Shown one piece after another: positions 47,660 to 61,087 of a stretch of DNA of 64,000 nt (positions are counted from its first letter, which is position 1; the number at the start of each line of letters is the position of its first letter). Under the pieces are notes generated by a model. The model did no database searches. It worked only from the letters and a program-made list of their open reading frames with translations, and was not told where the DNA came from. Both the position numbers and the translations under genes were made by a program. The stretch spans positions 10,717,160 through 10,781,159 of the forward strand of contig JAQFVV010012398.1 of NCBI GenBank assembly GCA_028023455.1, written 5' to 3'. Origin of the DNA: Epiperipatus broadwayi (taxonomy: Eukaryota; Onychophora; Udeonychophora; Euonychophora; Peripatidae).

Positions 47660-50300
47660 ATATATATATATATTCTCTTAAAATTCTAAGATTTACAGGG
47701 AAAATATATTGTAAATTTTCACTAATAGCTACAGCATTAATACAAGTGTCTTGCAAAATAAAAATTGGACAAATTACGAATAAATAAATAAATAAAAATT
47801 TTAAGTAGGTTATAAATAATCATTAAGTTCAAAGAAACAGATCAGTCTGTTATAAACTTTTAATTCCCTTAAAACTTACAGCAAATAATTATTAAGTATA
47901 ATTATTTCCAGAAGAAAAAAAAGTTCCATGTTTATTAAATATTTTTTCAATGTCAAATTATCAAGACTTCCAGCATAATTGTTGCCTTTACTTCAAGTTT
48001 GATTTCTATTTCAATGAAACTTGAACATTTTTCAAATAACTGGAAATTTCCAAGTAAATTAAGAATTTTGTTTTCCTAATGACTGATCTATAGACAATGT
48101 AGTTAACCATTTAATCACAGGCAAATATATTCATATTATTCACCTAATTACAAGAAAATCAAATTAAAGCAGAATTTTAAAATGACTCATTTAACATTTA
48201 AAATTATTTCAACACAATTTAATTTATAGTTCAAAAAATTTTTTTTGAAATAAAAAACACAATTTTTTTTATTCTTGAGGAAAATAATAAAGTAGGAAGA
48301 ACATTACATATATAGTATTAAATATTAGATTTCTTTTTATTCCAGTTTATTGCATAACAAGTAATAATATATAGTTTTCTCTTCACAGTTTCTATTTACA
48401 GCAGATCAATTTTATTTTGTTTTGATTAAATTTTTGTTTTAAAAATATAGACACATGAATTTATCTGAAGAATTTTAGAAAAAAATATATAATAAAATTA
48501 ATTTTTCATTAAAATTTTAAATAGAAGTGGAAAATTTTAATTAATTGTTCATTGGTTTTTTAAAAAAATGAGAATAAATAATAGTTTTTATTTATTACAA
48601 TAATTATACTGTTTGTAATTATTGCAGCAAGTAAATATAATACAATCTGGAAACAGATTAAATATTAATTTCTGTCATAGTTTATGAATGAAAATATTAG
48701 TGGAATTATAAGAGATTTATATATGTATATATGGAAATTGTGATCTGAGTGGCTGTTTTTTTTTTATTTTATGAATTTATGATTTTTATTTTTCATAATT
48801 TACAACTTATAAAAAAAAAACAGGAAATGTGAGATCTACTATTTGGACCATTTCCATCATCTATGGGTAAATATTGAATGTATTGAAAATTGTAAAATTT
48901 AATAAACTTTTCAAATACAAACAATATGCTAGTAATAACACGCAAAGAGACAACACAGGTTAGTAAAATTACACATTTCCAGTAGAATTATTATTCTCCA
49001 TTCTTTTTCAGGTGTTACTGGCCTAAACAGTGACAGTATTAGCATAGGGGTTGAACTTATACTATTAGATTCTCAAATATCGAAATTTAAAGCAAGTGCT
49101 CTAATCAACTGAGTTATTAAGTCAAAGGTAACAGATAGTAGAAATTTACTAATAGATGGCGAGATCTACTATATTTTGTCAAAATCTCTCCTAATCGATA
49201 TCATGTAGAACAAATAATAGCACATACTTTATTTATAAACTGTGTTTACAATACAATACTTATGATTTATTTTACTATCCTTTAGGTATATAACACTTTT
49301 CAACACACATATATCTATATGACAATGACTTTTATATATATATATATATAACCCACTTGAATTCTGATATTTTTTTTGTTCTACCTGATGAGAATTTTTA
49401 AAAATGCTCAACCTTTCACTTCAGTATAAAATTTTATACTAAAACTCAATAAGTTGGTCTTTTTAGAAATGAATAATTTTCTTTAAATTCATTCTGTCCT
49501 TTTTAAATATTTAAAAAACGATTTGTAAATAAAAACAATGTACTGTAAACATCATCAATGATGTTTAAATAAACATTCTTTCAAAAAATGAATGATTTTT
49601 TTTTTTCATTTTAAGTTTTTTTCTAAATGCAAACATTTATATTTGTGATAAGTTTATCAAATTATGCTTTGAAATGGTATTTGTTTTATAATTATTGCAA
49701 TATTTGAAAATATTTTTAATATATAGTGTCAGTTCAGATAGTTAATGATGTTATAGATGCCATGATTTTTTTTGTTTATTATTACAGTGGAATTTATTAA
49801 CTTTTATTTCTAAAAATAAAAATAAATTGAAAGTATATATGTGTATTTCCTTTAGTTTTAAATAAATATCAATCAATTAGTGGGAAAAATAATCAAAAAA
49901 TCATATTTCTTTTTATTCCAAAAACTTTGCATGAACCTTCTGAGCAGTTTTTTCTGTCATAAACAATATAGTAAAAAGCCTTAGTTATAATATTATGGTC
50001 CATTAAATATTGATCTCTTCAATTTTTTTTTTTTTTAATTAAAAGATCAATAAAATCAGCTCTTTAAAAACTGCATTTTTCTAAAAAAAACAACAACATA
50101 TTAATATCACTTACAATAATAGTAAATCAGCAATGTAAAATGGGAGAACTATCATGCTTTTTCAGAAGAAAACAAGTGAAATTTGCTAATAAATCTGAAA
50201 GTACTCAAGTTAATTATAATCTGAACAAGCAAGCACATTTACATCATATTTATTGTGTGTGCGTGTTTGCTCATTCACATTGATTTAAATATATATATAT
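47660..50300. other. AT-rich, one tRNA-like remnant
   Basis: At 49043-49118 the minus strand has an A-box-like aactcagttgattagagca and a B-box-like aagttcaacccc with tRNA spacing, probably a SINE or tRNA relic. Nothing else is recognised. The minus-strand frame at 49229-49411 has no motif. Confidence 0.35.
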
Positions 50301-50307
50301 ATAGTTG

Positions 50308-50335
50308 CTGATGATGATGTTGTTGTTGTTGTTGT

Positions 50336-50382
<47 letters not shown>

Positions 50383-50450
50383 CAACAACAACAGTAACAG
50401 CAGCAGCAGTTAGTAACAACAACAACAATAATAGTAATAATAACTGTTGC
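50308..50450. repeat. Compound trinucleotide microsatellite
   Basis: (GTT)n leads into (ATA)n over about 45 bp and then (ACA)n with CAG interruptions. The flanking GTT and AAC blocks are complementary, so the locus can fold on itself around the ATA tract. Confidence 0.85.
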
Positions 50451-50649
50451 TTGTTACTTGGCAGATTGTTGCTAATTTTTATTTTTGTTAAATTTATAAT
50501 TATTACATAACTGATTTAGAAAATATTTACAATATGTATGTGTAGTATTTACACATCTTATTGCCTAGTAACAATAATTGTATCTCTTGTCAAAGCTGTA
50601 ATGAAAACAGGAACTATTCATGTTCTCAATCTTATATATGTAGATGGAT

Positions 50650-52150
50650 GTCATTAAGGAAAAAATGAGCCGAGGTGTACTTTTTCTACTTGTAATGCAG
50701 ATTTAGATTCTATTGTTACATTGTATATTCAGGGAGTTTACACGAACCATTTAATAAATGTTGGCAGATTTGGATATTTTGTGACAAAACATTGATAGGA
50801 ATAATCAGGAGATTACACATTTATATAGTGTTTGTGGTACTCTTTATTGAAGTATAAAGTGGATGCTTTGGAAAGATTTCAAATGGATTTTGAAACTGAA
50901 TTACATGATATTCCTTATCAAAATAATGAGGACTTGTTACAAATTATTTTCAAAATATGAATAATGTAGAAGATTTATATTTTTCTAGCAATGATTTAGA
51001 GCAAATATTTTGTACAAAAACTAAATGAAATAAACTAGGACTTGGTGTTGTTTATAACATGGCTAGAATGTTTTAACATAAAAGAAAATTTGTTGTAACT
51101 AATATTTTACCCTTAAAAAATAGCCAGTGTATTTACATTAACTAACGAATTTCTTTTGTTATTCAACATCTTTTTTAGAAAGAAAACACCAAAGTGAAAC
51201 ATTTATTAAATATCATTTGATCTTTATCAAAAAATAGTACTAAATTCTTCCATTGTCATAATTAAAAATGAAGCAAAATTATTGCTTTTATGATCTTTGG
51301 CTACCAATATCCAATATAATCTGATTCTTGAATATGAAGATTTAAAAATTTTTCATATGAATGTCCATAATATATGGACTCACTTTGATAAATATATATC
51401 TAAATGATCTTCCATTGGGTTTTTACAATATTATTGTTATGACTGAATCATAGAATAATATGAAGAACAATGTTTATATAGACTGGGTAGTTATAAATGT
51501 TCTTGTGCCATATTTAAATCCATGTTTCAGTAGAATAATGATTTTCCTAATGGAGATGTTTCTATTGGCAATCTTGACCATTATTATCAAATTTACATTC
51601 ATCCTCTGTGATAATAATTGGTGATATGGATATTTATTTATAAATCAAGGAACATAATTCTACTTGTAAATATTTGGATTCATTATAATTAAAGTTTTAG
51701 TCAGACAAATTTCTTACTTACATGTATAATGCCATTTTGGTAATCTCTGCTTAACTATATATTTGTTAAACTTATATGAATTAGCCATTATGAATGATAT
51801 TGCAATTCTACTAAAATTGTCTGAGGCTAATAATAGTCCAGTTATATACAAGTATCAAATAATAAATTAAATGATTTATTATCCAATCAGAGATGGAATT
51901 GTTTTACTGATTTGAATAATGAATATATGGCCTTTTTATATTTTCAGAAAAATTGTATTCCTTTAACTAATAAAACAAGTGATCATATTAAATAGTATAA
52001 TAAAAATAGAAAGTGTTCTAAATGTATCAGTTTATTGAAAAAATTATTTGAGAAACATTTAAAATGTTCTCATGATTTGATGGCTTTGAAGTAGTTTAAT
52101 AAGGAAATCCAATTTGATATTAAGACAGCTAAATAACATTATTATAATCC
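50650..52150 (+). pseudogene. L2/CR1-like LINE relic (endonuclease region)
   Basis: Fragments in several plus-strand frames follow an L2/CR1-type order. EDLKIFHMNVHNIWTHFDKY at about 51339 corresponds to the start of the APE domain. IIGDMDIYL near 51611 corresponds to the G-D-x-N strand, with an aged Asn position. LNDLLSNQRWNCFTDLNNEY at about 51870 corresponds to the linker after the SDH motif. Stops and shifts are frequent. No RT is seen after 52150. A possible ORF1 zinc-finger remnant (CNADLDSIVTLYIQG, near 50694) precedes it. The assignment is from recalled family pattern. Confidence 0.45.
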
Positions 52151-52159
52151 ATTATAACT

Positions 52160-53110
52160 TACCCTTTTGGATATAACAAATAATATTAAATACTGAGAGA
52201 AATATCATAGAACAGATAGCAGAATTCACGAATGCCATGAACACAATCTTTCAAAATCAGAGATAAACCATCTGAAAAATCAAGACAGCAACTTTATATC
52301 GATGCCATTGAAATATGTAAAAAAAAAAAAACACACACAGAATCAAAGAAAGCAGTAGTCAAGATTAAGTGAGCATCTTGAACAAACTCGAGGGATATGA
52401 ACATCATAAAGTTACTCAAGTTTTAAAAGAGTCAGTTACTTCTGATAGGTGACCTGAGAGATCAATCATTCTACTTCTAGAACTGGGATAGGAAGAACAA
52501 AAGTAGATGAAAAAATAAATAAAAAAGTTCACTGCAGCATATATAAATAAAAAATGAGGTCTGAGGATGGTAAAAAATATCCTAAATCACTAAAAATAAA
52601 GACACTATCACCACTGAAAAATTATCTGGAAATATTTATTAACTGACCCTTAAAAAATCAAAGAAGGTCTGTTTCTATCAATAAACTGGGATCTGCTGAA
52701 AGTATAATCGATTTTATGAAAAATGAAAAATACATTAAATTTGGAAAATTACTAAATACATGACAAAACTGAAGATAACAAATAAATACGTTTAAAGACA
52801 CTCAGTGAAAGAAGGAAACAGTACAAGTGAATATATTAGATCACAGAACACATGTGTGTGCACATATTTAAACATTATATGTCTTTAATAACAGACCACT
52901 AAACTTGGAAAAAAAAAGGTTCCAAAGAAGATCATGATGTCAATCAAGGACTGAGTATAATATTTTTTTAAAGAATGAGGTATAGAGAAAGAAGCTCAAA
53001 TGAAGACCATGATTCATAAGTTAATTAAGGTATTAGTGTCTAGAGAAAAAACACCCCATTGTACATCAAAGATGATGAGGCATGGTGAATGGGCAGTCAT
53101 GTTTACATAA
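52160..53110. other. AT-rich, nothing recognised
   Basis: I see no coding blocks, TIRs or tRNA-like boxes. Confidence 0.35.
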
Positions 53111-53112
53111 TT

Positions 53113-53354
53113 CATCATCATCATCAACCATTATCAATCCACTGCAGGATGAAGGTCTCTCCAAGTTCAATCCATCACCCCTGCACACTTTCTTATTTCA
53201 TCCATCCATCTCACATGCGATCTCTTTCTGGGTCTTTTTAATCTCTTAGAATCCAGTTTAAGATTTCAATTGTCCATCTATTATCATCTCTTCTAGCAAT
53301 ATGTCCAGCACAACTCCACTTCAATCTTTTAATTTTTTCAATGAGGTCAGTAAT
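53113..53354 (-). mobile_element. RTE LINE 3' fragment, second copy
   Basis: On the minus strand this reads KIKRLKWSCAGHIARRDDNR and WTIEILNWILRD, then decays, and ends with gttgatgatgatgatgaa, the RTE-type TGA tail. The same protein region occurs at about 26190-26320 in the larger RTE copy. Only the last 240 bp is present, a typical 5' truncation. Confidence 0.75.
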
Positions 53355-53562
53355 GAAGCTATACATATATACACATGGAATATATATATATATGTTTGCT
53401 TCACCATTCACTGTCGTTTAACTAAAGACCCTGAGTCCAACCACAATGAATGTAGACTAAATTTAAAGTAAGTAAATATTTTAAAAACATTGTGTAAATT
53501 TTAGAAAATAAAATGAAAAGATTTTATTTTAGATAACAAAATAAAATTTCTAGAACTCATTA

Positions 53563-53788
53563 GAGAAGAAGATTAGTTAGATAAGAATAATTAATTACAA
53601 AACACTGCAATTAAAAATAAGACAGCAGAACAATGGGATTGCAATGTAAGATGGCTAACAAGCTAGATATAAATTGAGAGAAGAATAGTTAGATAAGAAT
53701 AATTAATTAAAAAACACTGCAATTAAAAATAAGATAGCAGAACAATGGGATTGGAATGTAAAATGGCTAACAAGCTAGATATAAATTG
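53563..53788. repeat. 112-bp tandem duplication
   Basis: Two adjacent units (53563-53676 and 53677-53788) share gttagataagaataattaat, aacactgcaattaaaaataa and caatgggatt-aatgtaa at the same spacing with few differences. It is relatively young. No function is apparent. Confidence 0.85.
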
Positions 53789-53789
53789 A

Positions 53790-54279
53790 GAACTTGTCTA
53801 TTATTGGCTCTTTTACCTGGCTCAGCTCTACAACTTGGACTGAAATCAGCCACACATATATTTTATTGGAAAAGAAATAAAATTAACTTTTTTGGAAAGA
53901 ACTCTCTCTGTAACCAAGAAAATATCTTAGCCTCTTGCTGAATAAATTCTCAAGCCACCCACATTCTATTGACAAGAAGAAAAGAACTTAAAAATGGGTG
54001 CTATAAGAAAAATGGTTGAGTGACTTTTTCCTCTATCTCCCAATTGTTTTTTTTTTTTCTGTCTGCTGGAGCTTGGAAAACTCAAGAAATGTAGTGTGCC
54101 AGAATAATTTTACCTGACAATTCCCTGCTGCTATAAATGGATAACTGAGGACAGAAATCACCGTAAACTATCAGTACTGACTGCTGACCAGAATGTGTTC
54201 ATGGCCATTTAATAAAGACATACGCAATCTTAATCATTACCGGTAACTTTAATTTTCCCTTTGTATTTTATGTTGGCTT
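53790..54279. other. Moderately GC-richer spacer before the Tx1-like LINE
   Basis: It contains aataaa signals near 53933 and 54212 and short direct repeats but no frame or element end I can pair. It could be an LTR-like or other repeat relic. Confidence 0.25.
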
Positions 54280-54453
54280 AACTATAAACTTAACATTATC
54301 TCCAGATGGCACTAACTGAACATTTCAATTGCACATCAGCTAGTAATAAAAACATAAAAAAATTAATTTTAATCAAATTCTTACTTCAATCAGAGCTTCT
54401 GGGAAGTTAAGGTAAGCTCTTATTTTTTTGTTTTAACCTAATTAGTTAACAAA

Positions 54454-56689
54454 ATGAGCAGAAGATTCAAGCTTCTGGACTCTCAAAACCTTAGAGCAAG
54501 CTCTTCTACTACATCTAATAGGAATGAGAACATGAAGCAAACCTTGGTTAAGCTTGTTAAAAGCCCTTATGAGGACGAGGAGAAAAACAGACATAGGTTT
54601 AATGAACTCTCAGATAATGATAAAGCAGATTTAAATAGTTATAAAACATCAAATAACAGCTCAAAAAAAAAGAGACTTTAATAACTCAAAACGAAAAAAA
54701 TTTTGGGATTTCAAAATCAAGAAAAAGTAATGATCTTACCGATCTATCTGAAAAATTTTCTAAATCAGAAATAAACATGCCTTCTTTTAATAATGATGTA
54801 AATCTCAATTCCGCACAAGAAACTATGTCTAAAAATAGTCAAAATCTAAATAACTATGGTAAAAACAACCCACCACAATTAAAAAACCGATCCCAGAACA
54901 TCGATTTTGACCAAGTATTGGAGCACAATACTGAAGAATTAAATAATATACTATACTATCTCAGTTATAATCCGAGGGAAACAAAACATCAAAACAATTT
55001 ACTCATGAAAAATCAACATCAGAACTCAACTCAAATAGAAACGATATAAATCACAGCAAAAGGAATACCCCAAAACAAGCGCTACAACATCAATCCATTA
55101 ACTTAAATTAAGAAGGCCCTAACTTCAATAATAAAGACAAAAACAGTCTCTACAATAATAATACAGTTTCTAATCAAATGTTTTCAATGCACACTCAATT
55201 GCAAACTAAGGTTACAGAATACTATCTCAGTTATAATTTGAGGGAAACAAAACATCAAAACAATTTACTAGTGAAAAATCAACATCAGAACTCAACTCAA
55301 ATAGAAACGATATAAATTGCAGCAAAAGTAATACCCCAAAACAAGCGCTAAAACTTCAATCTGCTCTGAACACTTTTAAAACAGATTTTCCTCCCATTAA
55401 CTTAAATGATGAAGGCCCTAACTTCAATAATAAAGACAAAAACAGTCTACAATAATAATACAGTTTCTAATCAAATGTTCTCAATGCACACTCAATTGCA
55501 AACTAAGGTTACAGAATCCAGTCAAACTAACGTTAAAAGCTATGCCTTAGTATTAAATAATAATACAACAAACTCTCAAAAAATAAACACAAAAGAGCAT
55601 CCACAACATTATGATATCATTGACTTCAATGATGAAGAAAATAGCACACAATTAAATGAAAAAATCAATTCTCAATTCAAACAAGTGGCATCACAGGAAC
55701 GACTCAAAAATTATGAAGCAATAAATCAGGAGTTCAATTCAAGAATCCCTCCACTTCTACTCAATTCTTTTCAGAGCTATCACAATGAAAACACATTAAT
55801 ACTTAGTACAACAAATGACAATTGCAATTTGTTTACTTTTCCTACTGATGAATTCTTCCAAGTATTAAAAAACCTACAGCTAGGTGAGGCTATCAAAAGA
55901 GTCTATCACCACCCCAACCATCATTATTTCATAGTAGAGTTCTATAATCTCATCCAGAAGGAAATATTCAAAAGATTCCAACTCTACCTAAATCAAAGAT
56001 ACCTGGTAAAAAATGAAATGAATCGTCCAAGAATAGCCTTCGGAGTTGCCCCAAACTGTTATGTTAATTTCACTGAGCTAGATCTGCAAAGGCTCCTTTC
56101 CAAATATGAAGTCATCACCAGTTTCAAATACTTGACTGAGAAAAGAGTAGATTTAGAACTTCCTTCAAATAATGCAGCATTTACAATCAAATTGCACAAA
56201 GGATTCACCCCCCTCGATATTCCATCCACATTAGATGAGAGGAAATGTCCAATATATATCTCCATTCATGGTGTGCAACCTCATTGTTTTTTCTGCAGAG
56301 AGAGAACACATTTAGTCAAAGTATGTCTTAAAAGAATATGTGATATATGCAGTATTAAAAAGACAAAAAACCACAAATGCATCTCAACTACCCAAAATCC
56401 AACTATTCTCTGTCACTCCAATTCCAACAGCTACACAAATCAAACAGCAAATTCAATAAATGAAACACAAATGGACATTGACCAACCAAAAAACAAAAAA
56501 CATCTCAAGAAACCATTAACAATGCACATAACCGTGATGATGTGCTACAACCAGAAAAAAACCTACAAAATCATCACACACATGTACTTATTCATGCAAA
56601 GAATCACAAACAACAACACATCTTCAAAACACAGTGGATCAAGCATTTTTAACTACTCAACTCCTTGGCCCCCAAATAACTCACTCTGA
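54454..56689 (+). pseudogene. LINE ORF1, gag-like with CCHC knuckle, broken
   Basis: Three open segments (54454-54681, 54777-55049, 55406-56689) form one Asn/Ser/Gln-rich protein. The last is 427 codons. Its second half has a folded-looking region (FYNLIQKEIFKRFQLYLNQR) and a zinc knuckle CFFCRERTHLVKVC at residues about 293-306 (C-x2-C-x4-H-x4-C), followed by a second cysteine cluster (CDICSIKKTKNHKC). Such ORF1 proteins bind the LINE RNA. An internal direct duplication at 54955-55517 breaks the reading, and stops separate the parts. The start at 54454 is the first ATG after the 5' leader. A Tx1-type ORF1 is the best match by layout. Confidence 0.65.
54955..55517 (+). repeat. ~266-bp duplication inside LINE ORF1
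   Basis: Unit 1 (54955-55220) and unit 2 (55221-55517) both start actatctcagttataat and end gttacagaat. Unit 2 holds about 31 extra bases (tctgaacacttttaaaacag region near 55365) that unit 1 lacks. The duplicate adds in-frame stops. It arose after or during insertion of this copy. Confidence 0.85.
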
Positions 56690-57092
56690 GATTAATGTAA
56701 CAAACAACAACAAAAAAAGACAATAGAATTTTCTAGTTCACACTTAGAAGAAACTAGTAATTCTGCATCAGAAACAGATCTAGAAATAAACCAATCACAA
56801 ACTGTTTGAATAAAAGCACCTCATCCCAGAAGGAAAAAATAAATAAAAAAACACGAAGAATGGAAACACAACTCAATAAAGAAAGTCCTTCACTAGATCT
56901 GTCTACTGGACAAACCCCCAATCAGACTTGAATTTCAAACAAAATCTACTCACAGCAACAAAGAAATAAGCAACATTCCCAATAAATTTAGTACCTCCGG
57001 TTTCCGAAGGTTAGGGACGAGAACTTCATCACTTGGATGAACAAATCCTTATGAAGCATAATATCTCAGATTATTAAACACAAGTCACTTCC

Positions 57093-59780
57093 ATGTTCTT
57101 ATGTATCAATTTAATAATGTTGCTCAAAATAGAAGGTATCAATGTCAGGGTCTTTAACTCCCTTGATCGTGTTCGTGCAGTTCAGAGATGGATTCAAAAA
57201 ACAAAATTACACATCGGTTGTTTTTCCGAAACAAAATTACATCTACAATCCAATTATCAAATAGTACAAATGATGCAACAATGTGTTTTTTCCACCATGC
57301 TCCATCAACCTCTGTGTCATCTGATGTAGCTTTCCTCATAAGTAAAAATCTTCCTTTCAATGGATTCAGAATTCTTTATCTTAGTAAAGAACTTGTAATT
57401 GTTAATCTCTTGATCGGTAACAACTCAATAAACATAATATATTTATACATCCAAAACAACCCCTCCTTAGTTCTCTCAGTGATACTCAAAATTAATTCCC
57501 TATTATCCTCAGATGCCTCACCTATAATCTGCTTTGGAGGTATGTCCTATGATCAGTTCAACACTAAATATCTTCACCTAATCAATAGAGTTCTTCTTTG
57601 TGGAAAAGGCTTCTTCCCACTGGAGTCCTTCTCCTTTTACACACTCCATAGAAGGTCTTAAATTGACCTTCTTTATTACTCTCCAGAGCTATATTTAAAT
57701 ATTAACACCAAATTACAGATCGTTCCCTTCTCTGATCACCTAGCCCTACTAATTAACCTTCAATTAGACCCTTCCAAAACAAATCACTCAAACTATAAGC
57801 GCACAATCTCTAACACCCAAGAGTGGATTTTTTTCAAGGCTTATATTCCACTAAATAAAATACCTGTGCTTACCTTACCTCCACTTCAGGCCTGGTCATC
57901 ACTCATTGGAATTTTGAGCTCACTAATAGATTTCCACACCAGAACAACCAAAGGTCCCAATCAATTGCTAAAAGACCTTGAATCCATCAGCAATAGACTC
58001 AGCACACTCCCACATACAGACGTCAGTACACACAATATTATGGATCTAAAAATGCAATACTACGAGAAACAGAAGACTCTGGCGCACTACATGGCAACAA
58101 AAAGGTCTAGGATTTTCTTGTCTAATCAGCCAACTGGACATGTAGCTATATCAGGTGGGTTTTAGGCTCCACTAAGCGGCCAACTCCCACCATGATTGAA
58201 ATTGATCACAATCTTTACTGCAGTCCAAAAATGCTTGGGAAAATACACGATCACTTCACCACTAAATTATAGAACAAACAGTACACAACTGGCAAAACAT
58301 GGAAAGCTTCAAGCAACAATCTTGAGCATAACATAACAGAAGAACAAATCATCACAAAACTGCAATCATATCTGAAAAGTATACACCCTGGATTTCACAG
58401 AATCCTAAGATTCGTGCTTTTACATTTGGGTCAGTTTACCAGCCCCATCGTGCGCAGGACGATCGATATACTGGCAGGTGAATTTCAGGACATTCCAGAC
58501 ATTTAGCCAGTAGCCTTAGTACCATTTAAAAAAAAAACAAATAAATCCCTCCAGCTTATCAAACCTTCGGCCCACTTCCATGATTCCACTTCTTATAAAA
58601 ATTATTGAATCAATAGTGAAACACAGAATCCAAGAACAATTCTATCTGCACACCTCCAAATACCAATTTGTGAGGAAAGGTGCCTCCACATTAGATGCAG
58701 TACAACAATTCATGCTCATAACAGAACATGTCAGGTTGTGCAGAAAGACAAAACAGCTAGTCATACAACTCGACTTCACATCTGCGTTCGACTCTGTTGT
58801 CCCATCAATACTAATTCAAACATTGAAAGAATACCAAGTGCCTGAGGTTACAAATATCATAGGAAACCTTCTTTTCAACAGCTCATGTTTCTTCTCTCTA
58901 GATCGATGAATATCCAAGGGAATCAGATCTCATCTGTCGATCCCACAAGGACCACGATTGGCCACTCTATGTTTCATCTACATTAATCCCCTCCTTACAG
59001 AAATTGAACGCAGCATGGCTGGCATATACATCCCCGCATTAAAGCATCAGACACATCATATCTTTTACATTGATGATATATCAATCTTTCTGCCAGAACA
59101 AAAGGGTTTTCAGCCTCTCATTCAAATTTATCAACAAGCATGTCAAAAAATTAAACCTGAAAATCAACTACAATAAATCCTCAATGTGGAAGATCACTAC
59201 AGCATCAGTAATACCTTCTATCTTCACATCTCAACCTCAAAAATTTCTGGGGTTTCCCATATCAAAGACAAAGTTAGCCATGACTAAAGAAATAACAAAC
59301 TCAATACTAGAAAAAAAACTCGCAAAATTGTAACCTGACTTTCCAAAGTCACCTTATCACCACCTGGAAAAACATCCCTATTAAACATGTTAATTTTTTC
59401 CAGGTTGAACTATTTTCTTTCAGTAATTAGGCCTACTAAGACTTTTGAAACTGCAATGAACTCATTATGCTCCAGGCTTCTATGGAAAGGCAGAGTAGTT
59501 GCCATAAGTATATTCAAAATGCATTTGCCAAAGGACATGAATGGTTTAGGCCTCCATTCTGTATCCACACTTTTCCTTCAAAAAGCGATGGGTGTGATAA
59601 GATCCACATATCACAGATACCTGTATCATGAACCATTTATTACACTAAATTTAACGAACACCCCATCACCGTTTTCTAGCAAGTGGCTGACAGAGCTATG
59701 GAAACACATCACTAACATGATAATATTAACAAAACCTATTTTAGATGCAAAGAAAACATATTGGCAGACAATTTAAGATA
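57093..59780 (+). pseudogene. LINE ORF2, APE endonuclease and RT, broken
   Basis: The endonuclease starts with a LDRVRAVQRWIQKTKLHIG strand and FSETKL (57140-57240), continues through VAFLISKNLPFNGFRILYLS, and has the SDH motif in VPFSDHLALLINLQ near 57738. The RT has a YQFVRKGASTLDAVQQF block, motif A IQLDFTSAFDSVVPSILIQT at about 58760, an IPQGPRLATL motif B, and YIDDISIFL in place of Y/F-A-D-D at about 59071. The thumb and C-terminal part give KFLGFPIS, LCSRLLWKGR and MNGLGLHS. Stops and shifts occur at least at 57661, 58165, 58909 and 59176. Tx1/L1 clade assignment is by recalled sequence blocks. Confidence 0.75.
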
Positions 59781-60459
59781 CCCAAAACTCACTGCCTCTC
59801 AAAAATCGCTAGGGTTAAATAACAAGTCACTGATACGTAAATCAAAGAACTAGTACATTGAGTCCAAGTACATAGACTTTCTGATAAAATTAAACCTAGA
59901 CTACCTAAACACAAATCACTTCTTGGTCACAAGAAAAGGATTCGCCATGCTCAACATGCTAGGTCAGCTGTGTTCAATTGCAGATGAAAATATTACTTTT
60001 CTTTTGGATTCCTGTCCTTATTTAAGCTCACTTGGATCCTACATCTGCCAACAGTTGTCCTTTGACCACAGATACTCCCTCTGTATCCAAAATGCTATCT
60101 AGGCAGGAGTTTATTCCACTAACAGAACCTCCATATTCCTTACATTTTCACTCTGGCTCACAAGGTGCAAGCACATCTTCGGGTGCTCAGATAATAATGT
60201 TAGAGACAATTACATCAAAATTTTGACAAATTTTCGTGACAAAGATTGACTACTGGCACCTGATAGATTACACACTGAAACCTGGGCCGGGGCAACCTGT
60301 CCTAAGAAAATGAAATATCCCTCAGCTTCACTTGTATAAAGAGATAATAATGTCTAGCATCAGTTTCTAAGTCAAAACTCAAGTTTATATAGACACTGTT
60401 ATTTCATGTATCTTTTTCGCTAATAAATTTTATTTAAAAAAAACAAACTATAAACTTAA

Positions 60460-60686
60460 GTCATTTATGTTATAAATATAATCTGTTAATATATATTGAA
60501 GCAGTTGATGTCTAATCATCATCGAGCTTCATGCTTCACCATCTACACTAACCTCCTGTGGGGCCTGCAATTCAGACCTCACCGTAAATATATGCCATTC
60601 ACCAAACACTGTATACACAATGATTAGAGAAATTAGTAAAATTAATTATATTTAGTAAAGTGAAACAGTAGTTTGCATGATGCTAA

Positions 60687-60778
<92 letters not shown>

Positions 60779-61087
60779 TGAAGCAATAATTTTATTAATA
60801 TTTATTGCTGAAATTAGATGTTTTCTTTATATAATTGTAAATCTTTTTAAATATATATATTTTAATTAAAGCGTTGGAATGTAAAAACAAGATAAAATGG
60901 GGAAGGTTCGAAATACTGGAATTATCTTTATCTCTAGTCAGATCGTTTTCTTTAATTAAAATTAAAAGCAGGTTTTTTGTTAGTTGTTTTCAAAACTTTA
61001 AAAATAGCTCCAATGTTATTTTGAGCCTTATCTGTTTTAAAAATATTTTACTAATTAAATGATTTTTTAAAAGATTACAGGGATAAA
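60460..61087. other. Spacer with (TA)n tract
   Basis: It includes an uninterrupted TA tract at about 60690-60774. The frame at 60874-61062 has no motif. A GC-richer patch at 60515-60595 is unassigned. Confidence 0.4.

Larger units (their letters stand above)
54294..60445 (+). mobile_element. Tx1/L1-like LINE, near full length, inactive
   Basis: A 14-bp direct repeat, aactataaacttaa, flanks the unit at 54280-54293 and 60446-60459. The 3' end has aataaa at 60422-60427 and a short A-rich tail, as expected for target-primed reverse transcription. Inside are an ORF1 with a CCHC knuckle, then an endonuclease and an RT that share blocks with Tx1-type LINEs (for example the FLGFPI block and LLWKGR near the C-terminus). 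Stops and frameshifts break both ORFs. The 6.15-kb length and the ORF order suggest the 5' end is complete. Base use is A/C-rich on the coding strand, unlike the neighbourhood. Confidence 0.8.

Noticed and set aside
53790-54279. 5' LTR or LINE 5' UTR extension before the Tx1-like LINE
   Set aside because: The 14-bp direct repeat places the LINE start at 54294, and no matching LTR exists after it.
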